DNA from: Cyanodermella asteris | Taxonomy: Eukaryota; Ascomycota; Lecanoromycetes; Ostropales; Stictidaceae | Direction of reading: 5' to 3' | Assembly: GCA_900618795.1 (NCBI GenBank) | Contig: UYJD01000009.1 | Location: 62,001 to 126,000, forward strand | DNA length: 64,000 nt | In this document: positions 22,804 through 32,614 of the stretch, in pieces | Layout: every line of letters begins with the position of its first letter | How positions within the stretch are numbered: the stretch's first letter is position 1 | Position numbers and translations under genes: made by a program | The notes under the pieces: model-generated | What the model was told of the DNA's origin: nothing | Database searches by the model: none | Seen by the model: only the letters and a program-made list of their open reading frames with translations

Positions 22804-23959
22804 ATGGCGAAAGTGGTCTCTCTCCGCAACGGAGCATGGTCGAGATTTCCTGGGAAGCTCCCACGATACATTGATGATCAGAAGGAGATTGGCTCGGGCA
22901 CCTTTGGCGCTGTCTTCCAGGTCAGGGACAGACGTCCCGGCGTGGGCCAGCTATATGCAATGAAGTGCCTCCTCTGGGAGCGGACCTGGGTGGGTGATGG
23001 CTCTTCGGTCAAGCAGCTGGAAACTTACACGGCTTGGGAGAGCCGGGTGGACGAGCTGAATCTGGATCTGCAAAATGAAGCGCGGATTTTAAGCAGCTTC
23101 AGACATGTAAGTAGCAGCGAGACGATGCGAGACGCGACTGCGTACAGGGGTCAAAGTTCAGTATCAGGATCGATGTTGGCTGACAGCTCAAATTCATAGC
23201 AATACATCGTCGAGTTTAAAGGAATGCTCTTGCCCACTTTCACGATAGGCCCGTCCTTGACGGACGGTAACCCGGCACAATCATGCGCCTTTCCAACCCT
23301 CCTCACTGGGTTGTGTGATGGCACTTTGTACGACTTGTACAGCAAAGACGGCGACCACGTCGACAAGTCATACGTCTGGACCATGTTTCGCCAGATGATC
23401 TCGGCATTGACCTATATCCACGACTCTGGTTTCATTCACCTGGACATCAAACCCAAGAACGTGAGCTTACATTTAATTTCGTTCCTTTCATAACCCTGTG
23501 TAGCTAACGGAACCATCTCAGATCCTCTTCTATGCAAACAACCTCGAACGCGCCCACCAACGCCAGAGCTTACGGCGTCGCCGGACCGGAGCACGCTACA
23601 TATTCAAACTCGCCGACTTTGGCATGTGCCGGTCGACCGTGGACGCAGTAGGACAAAACTGCGGGACAAGAACGTACATGGCTCCCGAGCACCGCAAAAA
23701 AGTACCAGTGCCGCAGTCGGATCTCTATTCGCTGTACGTCACGACACTGGTGGCGATGAATGTCGACAATCTGAGCAGGCGAATTGCGGATCAATCTTAC
23801 GAGGAGATTAGGGAGATGATTCGGGGGGCGATGAAGGAGGCTGGTAAGCTGAAGGCTTGGGAGTATATGGGAAGGTCGGATTATCGGCTGAGGACCACGG
23901 CACGGGACGTGATGAATCAGATTTGGGCGCATGTGGATTTTGATGTTGAGGCATTTTAA
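22804..23959 (+). CDS. Protein-kinase-like protein, non-RD (array member 1)
   Basis: Three exons, 22804-23106, 23200-23460 and 23522-23959, join in phase 0 and give 333 residues. Both introns have GTAAGT/GTGAGC donors and ATAG/TCAG acceptors. The kinase fold is clear: glycine loop IGSGTFGAV (29-37), the lysine in YAMK (K54), an alpha-C glutamate in LQNEARIL, catalytic loop HLDIKPKN (181-188, Leu in place of the usual Arg), DFG at 220-222 and an APE-type end in YMAPEH. A basic insert of about 25 residues with a QSLRRRRTGAR run sits between catalytic loop and DFG. The protein ends soon after subdomain XI, so it is kinase domain only. All catalytic residues are present, so activity is plausible. 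No standard family is recognised. Confidence 0.85.
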
Positions 23960-24566
23960 CGGGAGCGCGCCCAGAAAAGGTGAGGCAGTGTGACGACAAC
24001 GTCGTGGCGGTGTTTGGCTTGGACAGCTGTGGGCTCATTCAAAGCATCTGTGGTTTAGCATGGCGTTGGGAAAACTGCAATGGCGCAGAACTAACGGCCA
24101 ATCTTTCGTTTGGCAAGAATGGACACGTTCGAAATAAGTTCTTTGGTCGGCAGCATGTAAGAGAGAGACGAATGTGCCCCCGAATTCATGTTTTCCAGCT
24201 ATATTGAAAGGGTACTTCGCCCCCATGAAGTCGATCTTGCAGCTGGTTCCTTTGGCGGTCAAGGACGCCGTGAAGTCCAGCGGCATAATGCGTCACAAAC
24301 TTCCAATTTTTCTTCCTGGCTCGCTTCACTGCTTCCGCATCTTTTCTTTATTTGTCACTGCGACGATGCTTTTCACGGCACAAGTCAGCAGAAGCATCAA
24401 CAACAAAAACAAGCAGGCTATTCTGTGCGCGCTGGCCGTCACCGCGATGGCTGCAAGTACTTCTCAAAGATAAGAAGGATGCCTTGCTGTCAAGCCTATT
24501 GTGTTGAGCCAAGGCACTTTTGCACCGGCTTCTCACGATCACAAAACTGGCTCACCGATCTCGAAA
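23960..24566. other. Intergenic between kinase 1 and kinase 2
   Basis: These 0.6 kb separate two plus-strand kinase genes and should carry terminator and promoter. The frame of kinase 2 is open further upstream, to about 24501, but without an ATG before 24567. Nothing else was seen. Confidence 0.35.
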
Positions 24567-25637
24567 ATGTACGACGACGCGATGGAGATCGATCTTCCCC
24601 AGCATCAGAACAGCGCATCGATCAACGAATCGGATGACGACGAAGGAAAGAGCTTCGCACTTACTCGCACCCATTCTGCCATCCGCCAGATTGTCTACGA
24701 TTACATCAAGAGGCGCCCCGACAACGATGACCCTGACTTCCTGGCGGATGATTACTTGCAAGGGGAATGCATTGGGGAAGGCAGCAACGGTAAGGTCTAC
24801 CACATCGAAGAAGTCGGCACCGGGATCCCCTTCGTAATAAAAGTCCTCAAATGGGGGCGTCGTGAAAGCAGGGATCGGACTGACACCATCGGATGGGCTT
24901 CGAATATTGTCGCGGAGGGAGAGTTCCTTGAAAACGAAGCGCTAGCACTATCCGCGAACGACCATCCACATATCATTCGGCTCCATGACTTCATCGGAGA
25001 TGAGTGCGAACGCGGTGCCCCCTTCAGAGGAATGATCACAGAAGCCATGGACGGCGATGTCTGGGACCTCGTCGAGGACTTCCTGAAAGTTGGCAAGAAC
25101 CTCGAAGATAAAGTCGTTTTCAAACTATTGGTTCAGGTCATCAACGCCTTGGATTCAATGCACAGATACGGCTGGGCCCATTGCGACATTAAGCCGGACA
25201 ACATCTTTTACTCCAGACGCGGCGATGAGTACACTTTCAAGCTCGGTGACCTTGGACACGCAACTCATGTTCTGTTTGAAGAAGAAAGCCCGCAATTTGA
25301 CAACATTTTCTCGGCGCTAGAGGCAAGGAACTTGCGGCTCGGAGGGGTTTGCGACAAGAGCGACGTTTGGTCTCTGATGGTTTCGATCATGTGGATTCTT
25401 GACGCTGGAAATTTTAGAAGCGACATCAGCAGGGAGGGCAAGGAGGAACCGTTCGCTGATTGGACTCGGCCTAGGCTGGCCTATCAACACCAGAAAAGGT
25501 TGGAGAAGATTGCAAAAGAAGACAAAAGGTTATCGCCATTGAAAAACATGCTCGATCCAGATCATGTGCGGCGCCTAAGTGCTGCTGATGTCCGTCGGAA
25601 GTTGCGGGGCAGGGCCAATTTTTGGGGTGGCTCATAG
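24567..25637 (+). CDS. Protein-kinase-like protein, non-RD (array member 2)
   Basis: An intronless gene of 356 residues. The first ATG in the frame (MYDDAMEIDLP) is used; the open frame extends 22 codons further upstream without an ATG. An acidic N-terminus (about residues 15-28) precedes the kinase domain: glycine loop IGEGSNGKV (69-77), lysine K92 in FVIK, catalytic loop HCDIKPDN (205-212, Cys in place of Arg), and DLG in place of DFG at 228-230. The CDKSDVWSLMVSIMW segment represents subdomain IX. The domain ends about 20 residues before the stop (RRKLRGRANFWGGS). It shares with its neighbours the non-RD loop and a long insertion between the lysine and alpha-C (RESRDRTDTIGW here). Specificity is unknown. 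Being intronless while kinase 1 has two introns suggests old divergence or retroposition. Confidence 0.83.
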   Translation: MYDDAMEIDLPQHQNSASINESDDDEGKSFALTRTHSAIRQIVYDYIKRRPDNDDPDFLADDYLQGECIGEGSNGKVYHIEEVGTGIPFVIKVLKWGRRESRDRTDTIGWASNIVAEGEFLENEALALSANDHPHIIRLHDFIGDECERGAPFRGMITEAMDGDVWDLVEDFLKVGKNLEDKVVFKLLVQVINALDSMHRYGWAHCDIKPDNIFYSRRGDEYTFKLGDLGHATHVLFEEESPQFDNIFSALEARNLRLGGVCDKSDVWSLMVSIMWILDAGNFRSDISREGKEEPFADWTRPRLAYQHQKRLEKIAKEDKRLSPLKNMLDPDHVRRLSAADVRRKLRGRANFWGGS

Positions 25638-26352
25638 TATTGGCGCTTCCATTGCCTGATTCATATTGAAATATAATTCCCTCGTGTCCCGAGATATGCT
25701 TGACCTTTCATGATGCCGCCAACAAAGCACCTTCATGTAAAGGTTGTTGCTGAGCAGCGTTGGCCAAGCTTGTCTTGGCACGTTTCGATCGAGGTTCTCA
25801 CTCGCCAGCGACAACCTTTATGCAAACTGCGTTCGTCAACCATCTCAAGGATATGAGCAATGTCAGACTGATTGTCTCCCATATGCCATACGACTCGTCG
25901 ACAGCGCTCGTCTAAGGTCAGCTTACTGGGCTGATGATGCTGCTAGCCAAGCTGGTACCACCTCAGCGCATTCGATGATCTCGCCATGATTGGACGGCCC
26001 TCACCTCATGCAACGCGTTCACGGCCACGCGACGTCCAAGATCAAGGCATCTGCACGTCTGAAGGACGAGTAGTAGATTATTGTATGACTATTTGACACG
26101 CACTGTGTAAGTTGAAGTGTGATATGATATCATTTAAGTACTCAGAGCAGGGATGCGACAGTTCTATCGTCTGAAACCTGGAATCCCTGCTTGCCGTGCC
26201 GAAGGTGACGTACGTTTGTGTACCCCAGCATACACCAGTGTAGATTCATCAGTTGAGTCTTGTTTTCATCTCTCTTTCTGTCAAGGATCGTATCAAGTTT
26301 ACTTGAAAAAAAATCAATTCTGTGGAAACGAAAGTCGTAAATACATTCAACT
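25638..26352. other. Intergenic kinase 2 to glycine-zipper gene
   Basis: This is a 0.7 kb region between plus-strand genes. Open frames of up to 80 codons lack protein features. The right end should contain the promoter and 5' UTR of the glycine-zipper gene. Confidence 0.35.
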
Positions 26353-27636
26353 ATGGCTGCCGAGAAACTCCCGCCCAAGAAGCCCCAGCAACCACAGACG
26401 CAACAACAGCGTCCTGCTGATCGGTCATCAAAACCAGAGCCGACGCCTAAAGTCGCCAACAAAACTCCTACAACCAACAAGAACAACACCAAATCAAGCC
26501 CGGCAAACAAGCCAGCACAGCAGACACCACGACCACAGCAGCCACAGCAACCACAGATCCCTCCCCAGGAGATCAAACAAAGCTCTTCCATCAGTGCCGG
26601 TTACGCTTTGGAAGCCGGGAAGAAAGCATACGAGCTACGCCAAGCCGCTGCCGCAGCTGGTGACCCCGATGCCCGCGAAGAGATCCTCGGCAAAGCCATT
26701 AACAAGGAGATTGAAGCCGAATCTTTCGGCAAAGCAGCTAAATACACACGCTCGGGCACTTTCCAAGGTCTCGCAGCCGGAGCTGGCATTGGAATTCAAC
26801 CTGGCGCGACTATCGGGACTCTCACCGGCGCAATCGTCGGCGGATTATTGTCCTCCGTTGGCGCAATTCTCGGAGGCGGTATAGGATCCGCGTATGGAGC
26901 CATCAAGGGGCCTATGTGGGACATAGGGGGAATGGCGAGTCACGGAGTTAGGAGCGTGGTGGGAGATTTCATCGGAGACTGGCCAGACATGGGAAAGGCG
27001 ACAAAGCATCAAAAGGATTCCTTGGAGAAGATGATTCTTGGTGCAAAGAATACAAAGCCGCCAAGCGAGGGCGAGCTGGAAGAGATGAGTGCGGATGATG
27101 GCGGCGCTAGCCAGGAGAGCTACATGAACATGGCGAAGGAGATGACGAGCTATTTGCCGAGCTTGGATTCGCTGCCAAGCTTCGAATCTGTGGCGAAGAG
27201 GCTGCCATCCATGCCGTCGATGTCGGGCTGGGGCGGTCAAGAGAAAGCAGGCACTCGAGCTCCGAGCAGTAATCAGACTACTGCCAGACCACAGCCCGTT
27301 CAAGCCCAGCCGCCGTCTATACCGCCGCAGCAGCAACCGAAGTCAGACTCTCAGCCAGCAAAAGCTCCTCCGAAACTGCAACAGCGCCCGTCCTCAAGAC
27401 AAGCTCCCTCACAAGCGGCTCCAAAGCCCCAAGATGTTTCCAAGTCGACAAGTAGTGCTGGTCCCAAGCAGTCTCCGCAGACAGCTGCTCAGCCTGCTGC
27501 GACGAAGAAGCCGCCAAAATTGGAAAAGAGACAGCCCAGCACCAATACTCAGCCAGCGAAAAAGGCACCAAAGCTTCAACCACGGCAAAAAAAGTGCCAC
27601 CGCTGGCGCGTGAAAGATATCATGATGATGAGGTGA
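26353..27636 (+). CDS. Glycine-zipper (2TM-type) Pro/Gln-rich protein, uncharacterised
   Basis: A single-exon frame of 427 residues. Residues 1-75 are rich in Pro, Gln and Lys. A helix with GYALEAGKKAYELRQAAA follows. The centre (about 137-190) is a glycine-zipper stretch with repeated GxxxG and small residues (FQGLAAGAGIGI...GAIVGGLLSSVGAILGGG), of the kind that packs as a membrane-embedded hairpin. The rest is low-complexity Pro/Gln/Ser/Lys with repeated KKxPKLxxR units. A membrane or lipid association is inferred from the zipper; no function is known to me. The last 16 codons follow an A7 run at 27587-27593. In the +1 frame the reading continues for about 95 codons with a more protein-like sequence, so the true C-terminus is uncertain. 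It lies inside the kinase array, all on the same strand. Confidence 0.72.
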   Translation: MAAEKLPPKKPQQPQTQQQRPADRSSKPEPTPKVANKTPTTNKNNTKSSPANKPAQQTPRPQQPQQPQIPPQEIKQSSSISAGYALEAGKKAYELRQAAAAAGDPDAREEILGKAINKEIEAESFGKAAKYTRSGTFQGLAAGAGIGIQPGATIGTLTGAIVGGLLSSVGAILGGGIGSAYGAIKGPMWDIGGMASHGVRSVVGDFIGDWPDMGKATKHQKDSLEKMILGAKNTKPPSEGELEEMSADDGGASQESYMNMAKEMTSYLPSLDSLPSFESVAKRLPSMPSMSGWGGQEKAGTRAPSSNQTTARPQPVQAQPPSIPPQQQPKSDSQPAKAPPKLQQRPSSRQAPSQAAPKPQDVSKSTSSAGPKQSPQTAAQPAATKKPPKLEKRQPSTNTQPAKKAPKLQPRQKKCHRWRVKDIMMMR

Positions 27637-28062
27637 CGATTGTCTTTGTGATGCGTGGTGGCATGATGTGCTGCACCCATCCAGCAGCCAGCCACGTAAG
27701 AGGTCCAAACGCGAGAACGACGTTTGCAATCATGTCGCAGGACGGGAAACTGCCTGCGAAAAACAGGAATGGCTTTACAGAACAGCGCACAATGCATGAG
27801 ACTTTTGACGAAGTATACAGTACAACGCTATATCGCACACAGAATTTTTGTATTACTGCAGTCCCAGATTCCATATCTTGATCATTCTCCTGGCTCTGCT
27901 CATGAGATTTCAGGACAACTCTGCTAGTTTCCGTGCGGCATTACCGCTTGCTTTCCAGGTCGGAACTAATAGACTGTCCACCACGTTGGGCACTATACCT
28001 CTTTCTACGTTCACTTACCGGTGATCGTCTCATCTGCATCCGCTCGAACGAATTCTTACAAC
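27637..28062. other. Intergenic glycine-zipper gene to kinase 3
   Basis: This 0.43 kb segment lies between plus-strand genes. The alternative +1 frame of the glycine-zipper gene remains open to 27881 and would occupy its left half if used. Otherwise nothing was recognised. Confidence 0.35.
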
Positions 28063-29088
28063 ATGGCGTCAGAGGAGCAACGGAAGGTCATGATCAAGAA
28101 GCACCGAGCGATCATTCGGCCTCTCCTGTACGGGGAGCCTGCTCAACTTCACCACCCGAGATTCTTGAGAAATGAGTACGGCTGGACTCGCAAGAAACTG
28201 GGTGAAGGTGCTTCCGGACTTGTTTACCTAGTCACGCAGGATGAGCGCAACTTCGCTCTCAAGACTATCCCCTACTACAAGATCATGAATGGCCCGAAAA
28301 AGAACGACAAGGACGCCTTGGTCTACGAGCTGGCCGAGTGGTGTGCTGACCTTGAGAACGAGGCAAACCTGCTCGAGCAACTGTCGTCCTGCGAACACAT
28401 CGTCGGCCTTCGTGAGAAAATAATGCCAGAACATGGACGAGGACCACCTCTGGCCGGGTTAGTGCTCGAGGGCATGGAAGGAAATCTTGAGCAACTAGGC
28501 AGAGCCGGCAATATCGACGAGGCCACGGCTTTCAATCTGTTCAAGACAGGAATCAAGATGCTGTGCCATCTCGGCGAACTTGGGATAATACACGGCGATA
28601 TCAAGCCGAGAAACTGGCTTTACACCGAATCTCGGGAAGGCGGTCCTGGCCCGAGATACACACTCAAGATCGCAGACTTTGCATACAGCAGGAAGAACGC
28701 GAATGACTGGCCTAACGGAGACACACTGGCTTACTGTGCACCTGAGGCCTCGCGTGCACTTCAAATTGGAGGGAGGATCTGTTTCAAATCGGATTTGTGA
28801 AGCTTGTTTCAGTGCGTGGTCTGGGCGCTGAATATAGACAACTTCCGGGAAACCATCGACAAATTCCCCTCAGACGGAGACAACGACGAGGTTGCTAAGG
28901 CTCATGCGGAAGTCTTCAAGGCGCTAAGAACGGCGGCCTGGGTGGACAATAGACTGCAGGCATTTCAGGAAATATTTCAGCCCGTCGAAGATCGCCCCAG
29001 CGCGAAAACGATTTGGGAGCAAATGCATGATTGGGATGAGTTTCGGAGAGGGGACTCCCCAGACACTGTTCCATACAAAGTGCGCTGA
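28063..29088 (+). pseudogene. Protein-kinase-like gene, non-RD (array member 3), one in-frame TGA
   Basis: From ATG 28063 an intronless kinase frame runs 341 codons but is interrupted by TGA at codon 246 (28798-28800). Before it lie the glycine loop LGEGASGLV (46-54), lysine K67 in FALK, catalytic loop HGDIKPRN (177-184, Gly in place of Arg), DFA in place of DFG (205-207) and CAPEAS. The stop falls in the subdomain IX motif KSDLWSLF, exactly where its neighbour at 29770 has tryptophan, so the change is TGG to TGA. The same frame then continues intact (SLFQCVVWALNIDNF to a stop at 29088). A splice solution would need a 16-nt intron, which is too small. Either this is a recently disabled gene, a read-through gene or a sequencing error. 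If translation stops, the product lacks most of the C-lobe. It is the closest relative of array member 4 in the window. Confidence 0.75.
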
Positions 29089-29769
29089 AAGAAGTCTTTG
29101 CAGAGACGCTGTATGGTGTGACCACCAAGGTATGTCTGTCGAGACCGCCAAGTATACCTAGCACACTCTTAATATCAATAGCCGTGTACAAAGCTTTACT
29201 GTTGCCCATTTTTGTACCCATAGAGATGCTCACGGAAGCAGTATTTCTGGTAAGCAGAGAGCTCCGTGTAAAACGACTTCTTCAAGCCTGCCTGCACGAT
29301 GCGCCATTGTTTGCTGATGGGTCGATAGCTTCAGAACTCTCGGTAACAGGAAGGTGGCTTTGAAGATTAATTCACGGGTTAGTCACTCAACGAACGGCAC
29401 GCTCTCGCACGACAATTCATTCACACATGCTCCGGCCAAGAAGACTCCAGAATTGGGGTAAACAACACACGTAGTCACGCGTTTGACAAACTGACGTACC
29501 AGTGAAAGGCCTCTGTTGGCTGTGCAGCTGACTGTTTTTGAGGTGCACAGCGAAAGTGGCTGCAGCCAACAAAAATTACTGAGAACAACCAATCAAGTTT
29601 TATATTTTTGGAAAGTTCTTATCACCTCTGTAAGTACTTTGGAAGGAATGCTCGAGCTCAACCAAGGCGAACTACAACAGCACCAGGCCTGATCTTGGTT
29701 CAGTTGAACAGTGGCGAATTTGCGGTACCAGTCACGAGATCGCAAGCCGCTGTGCTCAGCTTATACCTG
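29089..29769. other. Intergenic kinase 3 to kinase 4
   Basis: This is a 0.68 kb stretch between kinases on the same strand. The frame of kinase 4 is open upstream to about 29608 but has no ATG before 29770. No other feature was seen. Confidence 0.35.
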
Positions 29770-30804
29770 ATGGCTTCCATGGGGTCAAATTACCAAGATA
29801 TGAATGGCAAGATCAAGTCCTGGACGGCCATCATCAGGCGCAAATCTGACGAATCTCCTGCCGAGCTGGACCCGGCTCGTTTCCTCGGAGAGGAGTACGA
29901 CTCCATCACTGAAGCTCTCGGCTCCGGTGGTCAAGGCAAGGTGATCGGGGTCTCGCGCAAAAAGCAATTCTTCGCTCTGAAGACGATCCGCTGCCACACA
30001 AGCAATATCAAGGATCCTGCCGCCGCCAAAGACGAGCAGACGGCGGAGGACGCTACAAGTTTCGCCAAGCTATATCGTGAGAGCACCTTCCTTAGAGCTG
30101 CAGCGAGCGAGCATGTTATTTAATGCTTCGAAGTGATAATGCCAGATGATCACCGAGGGCCGCCCTTCGGGGGGCTGAGACTGGAAAGGATGCAAGGCGG
30201 CGACCTTACTAAGCTTGTGGTTCCAGATGGTGAAATCGGGCAAGCCCTGATGCTTGAGTTCTTCCGACAGGGTGTAGATCTGCTCTGTTACCTGAGTTCG
30301 CAGAAGATCGTACATGCTGATCTCAAGCCGGGAAATTTGCTCTGGCGTCTTGAAGTTGACGATTCAGACACATCGAAGGACAGGTATATTTTCAAAGCCG
30401 CAGACTTTGGTCACAGTAGATATGACTCACTCAAGGACAGGCGCAAGGGAGGAACTCAGATGTACCGCGCTCCGGAGGCGTCGGCTGCTTGCAAGGGTTT
30501 CGAGAGGACTTGCTGCAAGTCGGACCTATGGAGCCTGTTCGTCTGTGTGATATGGGCGCTGGCCAAGGATGGTCTGTACAATATCGTGAAGGATCATAGG
30601 GCGACCAATTGGGCCGGTGGAAGCGCTGATAATTACAATGCGTATTTCACCAAGCTGAGAGATCTGGTGAATAAGGATGGCAGATTTGACGACTGGAAAG
30701 ACATAATGAACGATGTTGATAGCCGCCCCAGCGCCCAGGCGACCAGGCAGCGATTGCGAGATGGGATGGGCTTCCGAAGATTGGCTACCACAAGCGAGGC
30801 ATGA
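29770..30804 (+). pseudogene. Protein-kinase-like gene, non-RD (array member 4), one in-frame TAA
   Basis: An intronless kinase frame from ATG 29770 (MASMGSNYQDMNG) spans 344 codons with a single TAA at codon 118 (30121-30123). Upstream are the glycine loop LGSGGQGKV, lysine in FALK and the alpha-C region LYRESTFL. Downstream in the same frame come FEVIMPDDHRGPPFGGL, catalytic loop HADLKPGN (182-189, Ala in place of Arg), DFG at 212-214, YRAPEAS and KSDLWSLFVCVIWAL, ending MGFRRLATTSEA. The stop follows EHVI, which aligns with EHIV in array member 3. No consensus intron removes it. Everything else is intact, so the lesion looks recent, or the stop is read through. If translated only to the stop, the product is an N-lobe fragment without catalytic residues. 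A downstream ATG at 30139 could not restore the N-lobe. Confidence 0.75.
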
Positions 30805-31197
30805 AGAGTTATCCCAGAAACGCTTTACAATGATACGCTGGTACGCAGGCTGGCCTTGTTGAACATTTGGTAGGCTCGGCGGCTGTATACCTAGGTACCT
30901 GATTAGTAGGATGCGCGAATCGATCTCGACATGTCCAAGGGCCGGTTGGAATACCAACAATGATTTGAGTACCTCAGCGGCGATTATAAGAGCTGATAGT
31001 CAATCTGGATGGGAATGACTTACGGTATTGTGTAATGATTTGAGTTCAAGGTTCTGGGAGGGCGGCAGAAGCTTTGGCCACAAGGCGGCCCGAATTGCAG
31101 CTTGCCATGGTGATCTCCAGCTCTCGTGGGCACAAGCGACCTTACTATCTTCTCAGCAACAAGGTCCATCAAGCCCAGGCGTGATCTCATCTATTTC
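30805..31197. other. Intergenic kinase 4 to acidic protein gene
   Basis: A 0.39 kb region marks the right border of the kinase array and should hold the promoter of the next gene. The next gene's frame is open from 31126, but its first ATG is at 31198. Nothing further is recognised. Confidence 0.35.
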
Positions 31198-32118
31198 ATG
31201 TCCTCATCACACCTTAATAGTGAGCCCATCCCAAACCCATCCGTCTCCAATCTGGACAAACGCCGTACACAAGCAGGTTCGTCGGAGCCCAGTCCGAGAG
31301 CCTCGCCGTTGCCTTCTGGCACCTCAATCCGTGACGAACTGTACGAACACGAGGAACACCCAGACGAAGCTGTGCACGATGAAGAAGCCGAAGATGAAGA
31401 GCTGAGACCTCATTTTCAGCCATTCTTCACGCTCGTAGAAGACGCATCGACGCACACGACGATACATCCTTCAGTGACATATGTATTCGCCGACGACGAG
31501 CATGATCCCGTGACAGAAGCTGCTATACACATCCAGCGAAAGCGATCTCAGCAAAGAAGCCAGCAGAGTCGACGAGGGTCGCAGCAGCAGGTTCCATTCG
31601 CTGTGACAGATGCTTCTGGCCGGAGGAGGAGCGCTCAGAGCCTACCTGTCGAGCCTATCGAACGATGCATTTTGGTGACGCTTGGACCCGATGGACGGAG
31701 TATACAATCTGCTCAGTCGCTGACTTCAGACTGGCACGTGGACGATGCAGAGCTGAAGCCCGCGCCGACGCTTGATAATGACGGTACAATGGGCGGTACG
31801 GGTATAAGTCCGGGGACTATGAACAGCAAGATTCGCAGAGCATCCGCAACGGTGGTGGACCGTATGAAGATCGACGAGGAACGGGAACGGTTGAAGGCAC
31901 AGCAGGAAGACGGTCCCTTGATGCTACGCTTACATGGGCGTGCTCCGGCGGTGGAAATTGACGATGGAGAGGCGCTGAAGCTTGGTCTGGATGGCTTAAG
32001 GGATGAGTATATGGAGCGCCTGGAGGATCTCCGCAGGGTCATATCGGCGGGCGATGATGACGGTTTTGCCATGGCGCAAACATTACGGGGCGCAGTTCAA
32101 CAAGATGAGGCTGGCTAG
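31198..32118 (+). CDS. Uncharacterised conserved-looking fungal protein, 306 residues
   Basis: A single-exon gene begins at MSSSHLNSEP. It has a Ser/Pro-rich N-terminus, an acidic run (about residues 45-70, many Glu/Asp), then a more ordered part: HFQPFFTLVEDASTH, HPSVTYVFADDEHDP, a Gln/Ser/Arg-rich linker, and RCILVTLGPDGRSIQSAQSL followed by WHVDDAEL. The C-terminus is helical (GLDGLRDEYMERLEDLRRVI) and may form a short coiled coil. I do not recognise the family. The alternation of disordered linkers with conserved-looking blocks, and the good codon continuity, make it a real gene. It converges on ERG9 with a 0.5 kb gap. Confidence 0.72.
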   Translation: MSSSHLNSEPIPNPSVSNLDKRRTQAGSSEPSPRASPLPSGTSIRDELYEHEEHPDEAVHDEEAEDEELRPHFQPFFTLVEDASTHTTIHPSVTYVFADDEHDPVTEAAIHIQRKRSQQRSQQSRRGSQQQVPFAVTDASGRRRSAQSLPVEPIERCILVTLGPDGRSIQSAQSLTSDWHVDDAELKPAPTLDNDGTMGGTGISPGTMNSKIRRASATVVDRMKIDEERERLKAQQEDGPLMLRLHGRAPAVEIDDGEALKLGLDGLRDEYMERLEDLRRVISAGDDDGFAMAQTLRGAVQQDEAG

Positions 32119-32614
32119 GAACTGGTCCGGGTTGCACGATCATGAATTCACGAATAATGATCATTCTGCAGATGTCCAACGGTTCGGGTTATAGACCGCA
32201 CAGTCCTAGTCATTGTGGCATCGGGGATCATGGTCTGCTCATACATTCATTTGACGTTCAACGAAACTGATCTCGAGAAGCGGGATGTTGCACGTGCGGG
32301 CAGCAGCTCAGTAGGATGTGCTGAGATCCTATGCACTGTAGACGCACCAAGTTGGTACAAATATGCAGGTTTGATGTCAGCACCGCTTCGGCACAACCGA
32401 GTCATTGATAGGCTCGGCTGTAATTTGACATGTGTGCTAGGATATGTTCTCTCGGACGCAAAGTGAAGTCCATCGGTGTCATGCTGACAGGGTCTGATCC
32501 ATTATTGTATATGCATGACAACTCCCCTGTCCTTTATAATACAGAAGATGTGACCAAGATCATATTTCGCTTCTAAAGAAGGTATGACCAAATTGCCGGC
32601 CAATGCATGTAGAC
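32119..32614. other. Convergent 3' region before ERG9
   Basis: This is 0.5 kb between two convergent genes and should hold both terminators. An 83-codon open frame at 32215 shows no features. Confidence 0.35.

Noticed and set aside
28796-28811. GTGAAG...TTTCAG as an intron that would remove the TGA in kinase 3
   Set aside because: It is only 16 nt long, far below any functional fungal intron, and its removal breaks the frame.
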